This document shows, piece by piece, positions 1 through 4,940 of a DNA stretch of 9,061 nt. Both the position numbers and the translations under genes were made by a program. Position 1 is the stretch's first letter. Every line of letters begins with the position of its first letter. This DNA comes from JAVVFH01 sp032250585 (lineage in GTDB: Bacteria; Pseudomonadota; Gammaproteobacteria; Xanthomonadales; SZUA-36), in contig JAVVFH010000143.1 of the NCBI GenBank assembly GCA_032250585.1, forward strand, positions 1-9,061. The letters are read 5' to 3'. The notes below the pieces were generated by a model, which was not told where the DNA came from, searched no databases, and saw nothing but the letters and a program-made list of their open reading frames with translations.

Positions 1-168
1 GTTCGCATGGACGAGGCGCCGGACATCGATGTGACCATTATCGACAGCGGTGCAGCGATGGGCGGTGTCGGCGAACCCGGTACCCCGCCCATTTTCCCGG
101 CCGTCGGCAACGCCATTTTCGCCGCCACCGGTCAGCGCCTGCGAACCCTGCCGTTCCAACTGTCCTGA
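1..168 (+). CDS. Molybdenum hydroxylase large subunit, C-terminal end (xanthine dehydrogenase / isoquinoline 1-oxidoreductase beta type), partial
   Basis: The first frame is open from base 1 to a TGA at 166-168 and gives the last 55 residues of a protein whose start lies outside the window. The piece reads GGVGEPGTPP followed by PAVGNAIFAATG and RLRTLP. This is the highly conserved C-terminus of molybdopterin-binding subunits of the xanthine dehydrogenase / aldehyde oxidase / isoquinoline oxidoreductase family. The Glu in GVGEPG (residue 25 here, bases 73-75) matches the catalytic base of the molybdenum centre in this family. The enzyme hydroxylates aldehydes or N-heterocycles with water as oxygen donor and works with 2Fe-2S (and sometimes FAD) subunits. 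The GEPGTPP spacing is more like IorB/aldehyde dehydrogenase-type subunits than true xanthine dehydrogenases, but the substrate cannot be told from this tail. It converges on the NnrS gene. Confidence 0.9.
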   Translation, partial: VRMDEAPDIDVTIIDSGAAMGGVGEPGTPPIFPAVGNAIFAATGQRLRTLPFQLS

Positions 169-191
169 GCAAAAAAGAGCCACAAAAAGGG

Positions 192-205
192 GCAGAGGCT
201 TCTGC
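192..205. other. Small hairpin between convergent genes
   Basis: The 45 bp between the molybdenum-hydroxylase stop and the NnrS stop contains GCAGA-GGCT-TCTGC, a perfect 5-bp stem with a 4-base loop. It sits 24 bp past one stop and 9 bp past the other, so it could help end both transcripts. There is no T-run on either side, so an intrinsic terminator is only a guess. Confidence 0.25.
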
Positions 206-213
206 AGCTGAGC

Positions 214-1413
214 TCAACCCGGCTTGCCGTCCACCCGCGGTTTCAGCAGGATCGGTGTATAGATGATCGAGTAAACGAGAAATGCCGCCACCCACAGGGA
301 AGCCGAGATCAGCAAGGTCGAAATATAGCCGATCGGCAGCAGTGCCGGGCCAAATACGCGGACCAGCGCAGCCAGGATCAGCATGACATAAGCGGCAGCC
401 ATCGCAGGCCCCACTTGCAGGGGGCGACCCGTGTGACCGAGCGAAGCGCGCGACATCACCGCCAGTATCATCGTCGCCGCCGCGCCGGCGCCCAGCGCGT
501 GCAGCCAGAACGCCGACCAGCCGAAGCCACCCAACAGATAAGCAGCCTTCAGCAGCAGACCCAGCGGCAGCCAGGCGTAAGCCGCGTGCAACACCCAGAC
601 AAGCGGCTGGCCGAGCGTGCGATGGCCTTGCCAGCCCGACAGACGCCAGGCCTGCGCCAAACCGGCCGCCGCGGCGACCAGCCCGGCCAACCAATGATAC
701 GGTGCGGCGAGATCGACCAGCAGCATCGCGGCCATCGCGCCGATTACGAAATACTCCAAAGCGGGGCGCTTGCGGATTTGTGGGGTCAGGCCCCGCTGGC
801 GCAGGGCGTTGCCCGTGAAGGCCGGCACGATGCGCCCGCCGATGATGGTGATCAGCAGCAGGATGACGTCCAGCGCCGCCACCAGCGACAGCCGGGCGAG
901 CAGGGGATCGGCCTGATGCAGGGCATAGAGAAAGCTTGCGTCGCAAAGCCAGAAAACCAGCAGCACCAGCAGCATCGGGGTGTTCCGGTTCGTCGCGCGC
1001 AACAGCGCCGGCGCGATCAGCGCGGCCAGCAGCGGCAGAAACGCGAGTTCGACCAGCACCAGCAAGGCAAACGGAATCGCACTGCCGGCCAGGAAGACAA
1101 TGCGGCCGGCAAGCCAGACCGCGGTCAGCGCGATCAACGGCCAACCGGCGAACCCCCGGCTGCCGGTCCAGCTGGGAACCGCCGTCAACAGGAAACCCGC
1201 CACCGCCGCGGGGACGAAACCGAACAGCATCTCGTGACCGTGCCAGAATTGCGGCATGAGCACCGGCAGCGGCATGCGGCCCGAGCCGTAGAACCAGAGC
1301 CACAACCCGATGGCAAGCACCGCAAACCAGCCGGCCAGCAGAAAAAACGGCCGCAATCCATAGCCGAACGGCACGAAGCGGGGCGACGGTGTTTCGGTCT
1401 GGGCATTGGACAT
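214..1413 (-). CDS. nnrS: NnrS family heme- and copper-containing membrane protein
   Basis: The 399-residue protein is hydrophobic along nearly its whole length, with about 12 membrane segments, as expected for NnrS (about 400 residues). Family signatures are in order: FGYGLRPFF (16-24), WHGHEMLFGF (57-66, His pair), GGRIVPAFTGN (192-202), HALGAG (305-310) and SRASLGHTGRPL (321-332). NnrS is an inner-membrane heme/copper protein linked to nitric oxide stress and denitrification in Rhodobacter and Vibrio; its biochemical activity is not settled. The open frame extends to 1530, but I chose the ATG at 1413. It has AGGAGG at 1425-1430 (spacing 11), and the family's conserved region begins soon after, while the added 39 residues look like non-coding sequence. 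No denitrification genes are in the window, so a role in NO tolerance here is inferred from the family only. I see no clear FNR- or NsrR-type operator upstream. Confidence 0.92.
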   Translation of the reverse strand: MSNAQTETPSPRFVPFGYGLRPFFLLAGWFAVLAIGLWLWFYGSGRMPLPVLMPQFWHGHEMLFGFVPAAVAGFLLTAVPSWTGSRGFAGWPLIALTAVWLAGRIVFLAGSAIPFALLVLVELAFLPLLAALIAPALLRATNRNTPMLLVLLVFWLCDASFLYALHQADPLLARLSLVAALDVILLLITIIGGRIVPAFTGNALRQRGLTPQIRKRPALEYFVIGAMAAMLLVDLAAPYHWLAGLVAAAAGLAQAWRLSGWQGHRTLGQPLVWVLHAAYAWLPLGLLLKAAYLLGGFGWSAFWLHALGAGAAATMILAVMSRASLGHTGRPLQVGPAMAAAYVMLILAALVRVFGPALLPIGYISTLLISASLWVAAFLVYSIIYTPILLKPRVDGKPG

Positions 1414-1450
1414 GACGAAGCTTGCCTCCTTGTTGCGTCCGCTGCATTTT

Positions 1451-1465
1451 ACGCCTTTTAGGCGT
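1451..1465 (-). promoter_or_regulatory. Hairpin in the nnrS leader
   Basis: ACGCCT-TTT-AGGCGT is a perfect 6-bp stem with a 3-base loop, lying 21 bp upstream of the AGGAGG ribosome site of nnrS. On the minus strand a TAAAAT (1446-1451, five of six matches to a -10 box) overlaps its end, but no convincing -35 box is at the right distance. It may be a leader structure or part of an operator. Confidence 0.25.
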
Positions 1466-1550
1466 CGCCGCACTGCCGCTGGCGACCATCGGGTTGAACG
1501 GATGTCGATGGGCGATTCGGCAAAATACACGGGCAGGCTTTCGCCAACTC

Positions 1551-1642
1551 AAAATCGGGTCAAAGAACAAATAATCTGGCTCGAGCCGCGCCGAAGATGA
1601 GGACAAAAGTGAAGTATAAATTGTAGTCTGACCCGATTATTT
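1551..1642. repeat. REP-like palindromic element upstream of the methyltransferase
   Basis: AATCGGGTCA (1553-1562) and its exact reverse complement TGACCCGATT (1629-1638) form 10-bp perfect arms about 66 bp apart. The neighbouring AAATAATC (1568-1575) and GATTATTT (1635-1642) are also reverse complements. The right arm ends just before the ribosome site of the methyltransferase gene (GAGGA, 1644-1648). The shared GGGTCA/TGACCC core recurs at 2238 and 4633, which suggests a dispersed family rather than a unique operator. GTAG occurs just before the right arm (1623-1626); this tetranucleotide marks many REP elements mobilised by RAYT transposases, but one instance proves little. Confidence 0.5.
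1615..1620 (+). promoter_or_regulatory. Possible -10 box for the methyltransferase gene
   Basis: TATAAA lies 38 bp upstream of the ATG at 1659, inside the spacer of the palindromic element. No good -35 box is seen 16-18 bp upstream, so this is a weak call based on one hexamer in an AT-rich patch of an otherwise GC-rich region. Confidence 0.25.
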
Positions 1643-1658
1643 CGAGGAAAAAACAGCC

Positions 1659-2234
1659 ATGAGCGAATCCGACCGCAAAAAATGGGATGAACGATACCAA
1701 AAAGGCGCTTACGCCGAGCGCACCCATCCCAGCCCGCTGTTGCAGGCATGGGTCGATCGCATCCCGCGCGGGCGGGCGCTGGACGTGGCTTGCGGCGCCG
1801 GGCGCAACGCCCTGTTCCTGGCCACCGAGGGTTTCGAGGTGGACGCGGTGGACATTTCCGCCGAAGCCCTGCAAAGAGGACGCCAACTCGCGGAACAGTC
1901 CGGTCTGAAGGTGAACTGGATCCGGCACGACCTGGACGAGCCGTTGTCAGTGGATCCCGGCTACGTTCTGATCGTGGTGACGCGTTACGTGAACCTGCCC
2001 CTGATCCGGCAGCTGACCGGCTCAGTGGAGCCCGGCGGTTTCCTGATCTGCGAGGAGCATTTGCGCAGCGACGCAAACGTCGGTGGGCCAACTAACCCGG
2101 CCTTCCGGGTAGTACCGGGCAGCCTGAAGACGGCCGCGGGTGACCTGCGCATTCGATTTTTCGACGAAGGCGTGCTGAACGACCCCGACGGCCGGCCAAT
2201 GGCGCTGGCACGACTGGTGGCACAGCATCAATAA
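1659..2234 (+). CDS. Class I SAM-dependent methyltransferase (TehB-like)
   Basis: This 191-residue protein has the start of a small Rossmann-type methyltransferase (KKWDERY, 7-13). The SAM-binding motif I is ALDVACGAGRNALFLA (40-55), and an acidic residue at the end of beta-2 (VDAVDIS, 61-67, Asp65) would bind the ribose. RHDLDE (89-94) fits the next adenine-contacting loop, and the beta-4/beta-5 region contains VEPGGFLICEEH (123-134). The layout and length fit the TehB / tellurite-resistance-like group of soluble methyltransferases, but the substrate is unknown and tellurite should not be assumed. The start is supported by GAGGA at 1644-1648, with 10 bases before the ATG. The gene stands alone: its upstream neighbour nnrS is divergent, and a long hairpin begins 3 bp after its stop. 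REP-like palindromes thus lie on both sides, which may insulate it or mark it as mobile within strains. Confidence 0.88.
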   Translation: MSESDRKKWDERYQKGAYAERTHPSPLLQAWVDRIPRGRALDVACGAGRNALFLATEGFEVDAVDISAEALQRGRQLAEQSGLKVNWIRHDLDEPLSVDPGYVLIVVTRYVNLPLIRQLTGSVEPGGFLICEEHLRSDANVGGPTNPAFRVVPGSLKTAAGDLRIRFFDEGVLNDPDGRPMALARLVAQHQ

Positions 2235-2236
2235 GC

Positions 2237-2311
2237 GGGGTCAGGGAGCCATTTCAGCCGAAGAGCCTCGCGGATCACGGTCAAAGTGGCGTGAAATGGT
2301 TCCCTGAGACC
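2237..2311. repeat. Long imperfect hairpin, REP-like; possible terminator
   Basis: AGGGAGCCATTTCA (2243-2256) pairs with TGAAATGGTTCCCT (2292-2305) over 14 positions, with a single G-T pair. The stem is extended by GGGGTC (2237-2242) against GAGACC (2306-2311) with a small bulge, and a 35-bp loop contains a further GCC/GGC pairing. It starts 3 bp after the methyltransferase stop, so it may end that transcript, although no T-run follows. Its GGGTCAGGGA head resembles the GGGTCA cores at 1557 and 4633, in keeping with a dispersed extragenic palindrome. Confidence 0.6.
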
Positions 2312-2325
2312 GGTTATTGATGGTG

Positions 2326-2331
2326 TAATAT
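2326..2331 (+). promoter_or_regulatory. Possible -10 box giving a near-leaderless hydrolase mRNA
   Basis: TAATAT lies 8 bases before the ATG of the hydrolase gene, and no Shine-Dalgarno sequence is visible between the hairpin and the start codon. If this hexamer is the -10, transcription would begin at or beside the A of the ATG. No good -35 box is seen, because the expected position falls in the hairpin arm. Confidence 0.3.
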
Positions 2332-2339
2332 TCCACACT

Positions 2340-3230
2340 ATGAACAAACTCTTATTGACCGCATTGCTCTGCTGCCTGGGTGCTCCCTCCGTATCCGCGC
2401 AGTCCGAACCTCAATTGGCCGGCGTTCCGGAGTTGCTGGCCATGCCCGAGCCGGCGGCGGATTTCCGCTTCCGCTACGGCGACGATCCGCTGCAGTTTGC
2501 CGACCTCCGGCTGCCTGAGGGCAGTGGCCCCTTCCCGGTGGTGGTGCTGATCCACGGCGGCTGCTGGAAGGCGGAATACGACGTCGGGCACTTAGGCGCC
2601 ATGGCGCAGGCTCTGACCGAATCGGGCACGGCCACCTGGACGCTCGAATATCGCCGGGTCGGAAACGAAGGCGGCGGCTGGCCCGGCACCTTCCTGGACG
2701 TTTCGCAGGGAACGGATTTCCTGCGCAATGTGGCTGCCGATCATGCGCTCGATCTGAATCGCGTAATTGTCGCGGGGCACAGCGCCGGGGGTCACCTGGC
2801 GCTGTGGCTGGCGGCCCGTCACAAACTCGCGGCCGACAGCCCACTGTTCCGGCCGGATCCGCTGCCGGTGCAGGGCGTCATCGGCCTGGCGCCGGCGGCC
2901 GACCTCGAACTGACCTACCGCAACCAAACCTGCAGCGGCGCCTCCCAGCTTCTGATGGGCGGCAGCCCGGATGAGTTTCCGCAACGCTACCGTGACGGAT
3001 CCGCTGCCGCCCTGCTGCCGCTCGGGATTCCGCAGGTCATCGTCAACGGCGCGCACGACCCCGGCTGGCTGGCCGTTTCACGCGCCTACCAAAAAGAGGC
3101 CCGCGCCCTGGGGGAAGAAGTGCGCGTGATTGTGCCGCCCGATGCCGGCCATTTCGAGCTGGTCATGCCCACCTCCACGTCATTCCCCACCGTCCGCGCC
3201 GCGGTCGAGGCGATGCTCGACTCCCTCTGA
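2340..3230 (+). CDS. Secreted alpha/beta hydrolase (BD-FAE / kynurenine formamidase-like esterase)
   Basis: This 296-residue protein begins with a Sec signal peptide (MNKLLLTALL, hydrophobic core, likely cut after PSVSA at residue 20), so it should act in the periplasm or outside the cell. The fold is shown by the oxyanion-hole motif HGGCW (72-76), the nucleophile elbow GHSAGG (146-151, Ser148), a probable acid in GAHDPGW (Asp240) and the catalytic His in AGHFE (His271). The HGG-x-W form of the oxyanion loop is typical of the BD-FAE / kynurenine formamidase-like and acetyl-xylan-esterase-like groups. The ester or amide it cleaves cannot be stated. The cysteines at 11-12 do not form a good lipobox. 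No Shine-Dalgarno is seen before the ATG; it was chosen because the signal peptide starts there. The next gene converges on it with 17 bp between the stops. Confidence 0.88.
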   Translation: MNKLLLTALLCCLGAPSVSAQSEPQLAGVPELLAMPEPAADFRFRYGDDPLQFADLRLPEGSGPFPVVVLIHGGCWKAEYDVGHLGAMAQALTESGTATWTLEYRRVGNEGGGWPGTFLDVSQGTDFLRNVAADHALDLNRVIVAGHSAGGHLALWLAARHKLAADSPLFRPDPLPVQGVIGLAPAADLELTYRNQTCSGASQLLMGGSPDEFPQRYRDGSAAALLPLGIPQVIVNGAHDPGWLAVSRAYQKEARALGEEVRVIVPPDAGHFELVMPTSTSFPTVRAAVEAMLDSL

Positions 3231-3247
3231 ATCCGAGCCCGGTTTTT

Positions 3248-4558
3248 CTACTTGATAACCAGGATGCGGTCGGCGACCGGATAAAGCCACTCGACGCCGC
3301 GATCGGTCACCACGGCATCGTCTTCCAGTGCAATGCGCACCTTCGCATTATCCCAGTCGGGGTGAGCCGTGTACGCGAAAAGCTCCACCGAGATCAGCGA
3401 CGAAGGCCGCAGTTCGTATGTCAGGCGGGTCGGATTGAAGAAGGCCAGCGAAGGACCGATGCCGTGGCCCCAGTTTCCGACCGAATGCGGTCCGATAACC
3501 ACGTCGGTGACCGCCGGATCGTCGCCAGGCCGGTTGAATTCGATGCGCCCGAAACCCGCCTCCTCGATAGCAGCCAGGGTGATGTCCAGCGCCGCCTGCG
3601 CCGTCGGGGCCGGCTTGATCGTCGCCTTCATGATGTCGCGCACCTCGAGCGCTCGCGCGAAAGCATTGCGCAGGCCGGCCGGCGGCTCGGTTTCACCCGC
3701 GCGCAGAACGTAGGCGATGCGCTTCATGTCGGTATAGAAATCGAGAAAACCAACACCCCAATCGAGCGTGAGCAAATCGCCCCGCTGGATGATGCGGTCC
3801 GTCGAAACGGCCGCGATCCCTTCCGGACCGGTGATGTATACCGAGGGCATGTCGAAGGACGAACCCAGGCCGCGCTTAAGCTGCTGGTCCGACATCCACC
3901 AGGCGACGTCCTCCAGCGTCGTCACGCCCGGCTCGATGACTTCGTTCGAAAACGCCCGTTCCGCGATTTCGCGGCTGATTTCGCCGGCCTCCGCGAAGGC
4001 CGCGATCTCGATCGCGGTGCGCGTGGCCCGGAAGTCGGACACGAAGCGCTCCGCGGAAACCATCCGTGGCGCGTAGTCGCCCAGAATTTGCTGGAGATGC
4101 AGGTACGAGCTGTGCGATAGCCCGTCCGCGCCGCCGATCGATGCGGCCATGTTGACCCCGATGCGCTGCGGGTCGCGCTCGGCAACATAGGCCTGCAGTT
4201 CGTCGGCGCCGCCGAAGTGATCGTAGACCCCGCACTGCTCGAGCCGATACCCGGAAACCCCCAGCGCGGCGCGTTCCACGCGGGCACCCTGGCGGCTGAA
4301 GACGTAGTAGGCCCAATCGCCCACGTAACCGCGCCCCAGCGCTTCCCACAACGGGTCGAGTAAGCCCTCGCGCATCACCACGATCCACATGTCGAGGTCG
4401 TTTTCGCGCATCGCCGCGGGCATGACCAGGTCGAATTTCTCGGCGCGGATCTGACACATCCGCTCCCATCGGGCACGCGCTTCCTGGCCCTCGGCGGGGA
4501 AGGGGAGCAGCAGCGGGACAGCGAGGACGAAAAACAGTATGCAAAGGCGTTGGATCAT
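3248..4558 (-). CDS. Exported M24-family metallopeptidase (Xaa-Pro aminopeptidase-like)
   Basis: This is a 436-residue 'pita-bread' protein. A hydrophobic N-terminus (IQRLCILFFVLAVPLLLPF, 2-20) followed by AEGQ looks like a signal peptide cut near residue 24, which points to the periplasm; most Xaa-Pro peptidases are cytosolic. The N-terminal creatinase-like region runs to about residue 175, and the catalytic domain follows. All five dinuclear metal ligands are visible: Asp266 (TLDWGVG), Asp277 (YTDMKR), His365 (NWGHGIG), Glu392 (SVELFAY) and Glu412 (ALEDDAV). His358 (GPHSVG) matches the second conserved His. The likely role is removal of N-terminal residues, perhaps before proline, from peptides; relatives include creatinases and non-peptide hydrolases, so the substrate is open. 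The ATG at 4558 has GGAG 7 bases upstream. A -10-like TATACT lies just upstream, so the gene is probably transcribed on its own. Confidence 0.9.
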   Translation of the reverse strand: MIQRLCILFFVLAVPLLLPFPAEGQEARARWERMCQIRAEKFDLVMPAAMRENDLDMWIVVMREGLLDPLWEALGRGYVGDWAYYVFSRQGARVERAALGVSGYRLEQCGVYDHFGGADELQAYVAERDPQRIGVNMAASIGGADGLSHSSYLHLQQILGDYAPRMVSAERFVSDFRATRTAIEIAAFAEAGEISREIAERAFSNEVIEPGVTTLEDVAWWMSDQQLKRGLGSSFDMPSVYITGPEGIAAVSTDRIIQRGDLLTLDWGVGFLDFYTDMKRIAYVLRAGETEPPAGLRNAFARALEVRDIMKATIKPAPTAQAALDITLAAIEEAGFGRIEFNRPGDDPAVTDVVIGPHSVGNWGHGIGPSLAFFNPTRLTYELRPSSLISVELFAYTAHPDWDNAKVRIALEDDAVVTDRGVEWLYPVADRILVIK

Positions 4559-4587
4559 GCGGCATCTCCGAGACGGGGTCGGCGGGC

Positions 4588-4593
4588 AGTATA
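4588..4593 (-). promoter_or_regulatory. Possible -10 box for the M24 peptidase gene
   Basis: On the minus strand TATACT (five of six consensus matches) lies 29 bp upstream of the start codon at 4558, which would give a leader of about 20 bases containing the GGAG ribosome site. No good -35 box is found 16-18 bp upstream; the spacer instead holds CCGG-N4-CCGG (4596-4607). Confidence 0.35.
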
Positions 4594-4624
4594 AACCGGA
4601 AGCCCGGCTACAGGGAGGAAAGCC

Positions 4625-4637
4625 TGACTCTGACCCC
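4625..4637. repeat. Solitary REP-like half element
   Basis: TGACTCTGACCCC is the reverse complement of GGGGTCAGAGTCA and carries the same GGGTCA core as the palindromes near 1557 and 2238, but I see no matching second arm nearby. It is probably a degenerate remnant of the same dispersed family. Confidence 0.3.
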
Positions 4638-4679
4638 GGGCATTCAGAACGGGTTGAGCGTTGATCTGCGGCGCGCGAT

Positions 4680-4784
4680 TTAGCGCCGGGACTCCTTCTT
4701 GGCCTTCTTTGCCGCCTTCTTTTCCTTGGGTGTCAGCACCGCTTTTTTGCGGGTTTCCTTGTTGGTTTTCTGTTCTTTGCTCAT
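4680..4784 (-). CDS. Small lysine-rich protein of unknown function (34 aa)
   Basis: A short open frame encodes 34 residues: 12 Lys, 3 Arg and 4 Glu, net charge about +11, with no hydrophobic segment. The C-terminal half (LTPKEKKAAKKAKKE, 17-31) should form a basic helix, and the first residues are MSKEQKTNKETRKK. Reality as a gene is supported by AGGAG (4793-4797) placed 8 bases before the ATG, a TAA stop, and a plausible promoter and structured leader upstream. I have an impression that short Lys-rich proteins with an MSKEQKxNKE start and TPKEKKAAKK core occur as hypothetical proteins in other Proteobacteria, but I cannot verify it. Binding to nucleic acid or to the ribosome would suit such a sequence, and that is only inference. 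It lies downstream of the D-lactate dehydrogenase gene on the same strand, separated by a ChaB gene remnant. Confidence 0.7.
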   Translation of the reverse strand: MSKEQKTNKETRKKAVLTPKEKKAAKKAKKESRR

Positions 4785-4798
4785 GAGCTGTGCTCCTG

Positions 4799-4826
4799 CG
4801 CCAAATGGCGTCTCCCGAACGGGAGA
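4799..4826 (-). promoter_or_regulatory. Two tandem perfect hairpins abutting the ribosome site of the small Lys-rich gene
   Basis: CGCCA-AA-TGGCG (4799-4810) and TCTCCCG-AA-CGGGAGA (4811-4826) are perfect inverted repeats placed back to back with no base between them. In the minus-strand mRNA they come just before the AGGAG ribosome site. They could stabilise the short mRNA or control access to its start. Neither is followed by a T-run, so they are unlikely to be terminators. Confidence 0.5.
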
Positions 4827-4837
4827 GCCTTTCGCTT

Positions 4838-4867
4838 AGCGTACATTTTTCGGGGGGCATCTGGCAA
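4838..4867 (-). promoter_or_regulatory. Probable sigma-70 type promoter for the small Lys-rich gene
   Basis: On the minus strand TTGCCA (4862-4867, five of six matches) is followed after 18 bp by TACGCT (4838-4843, three matches including the key first, second and last positions). A start near 4831 would make the two tandem hairpins the first thing transcribed. The call rests on consensus matching alone. Confidence 0.35.
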
Positions 4868-4939
4868 TCAGTCTCGCGGATGCCACCTTCCGTCGTCGCC
4901 TTTCTCGTATTCGCCTTTCACCGCCGCCCAGGCCGCCGA
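4868..4939 (-). pseudogene. Remnant of a ChaB-family gene (C-terminal end only)
   Basis: In the minus-strand frame that ends with TGA at 4868-4870, the sequence reads AWAAVKGEYEKGDDGRWH then PRD and stop. This matches the conserved C-terminus of ChaB (E. coli ChaB, from memory, ends AWAAVKHEYAKGDDDKWHKKS), a small protein of about 76 residues once named cation transport regulator. Only about the last 23 codons remain. Resemblance stops near Ser-Ala at 4937-4939, inside the stop region of the D-lactate dehydrogenase gene. Farther upstream this frame is dehydrogenase sequence read out of frame, with two TGA codons, so no start or N-terminal part exists. GTG at 4919-4921 is the only nearby start-like codon and would give a meaningless 17-residue peptide. 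This is a broken gene left at a recombination or deletion junction. Confidence 0.75.
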
Positions 4940-4940
4940 C

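Noticed and set aside
415..1461. A 348-codon plus-strand open frame opposite NnrS
   Set aside because: It is a Gln/Arg-rich antisense shadow of a gene with strong family motifs, with no recognisable domain.
1494..1516. A possible FNR- or NO-responsive operator (TTGAACGGATGTCGATGG) upstream of nnrS
   Set aside because: Only the TTGA half matches; the second half-site is missing, so the sequence does not support an FNR/NnrR site.
1414..1530. N-terminal extension of NnrS by 39 residues
   Set aside because: The ATG at 1413 has AGGAGG before it, and the extension is not hydrophobic or family-like; it reads through the leader hairpin.
38..1606. A 522-codon open frame on the minus strand opposite and out of frame with the NnrS region
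   Set aside because: It overlaps the clear NnrS gene and the molybdenum-hydroxylase end, is Arg/Gly/Ala-rich without any domain motif, and is typical of spurious frames in GC-rich DNA.
4811..4826. TCTCCCG-AA-CGGGAGA as a terminator for the dehydrogenase operon
   Set aside because: No T-run follows on the minus strand, and it lies immediately before a ribosome site, so a leader structure fits better.
4555..4860. A 101-codon minus-strand frame overlapping the small Lys-rich gene
   Set aside because: It reads the same region in another frame, lacks a ribosome site, and crosses the hairpins and the peptidase gene start; the 34-codon frame has the better start signals.
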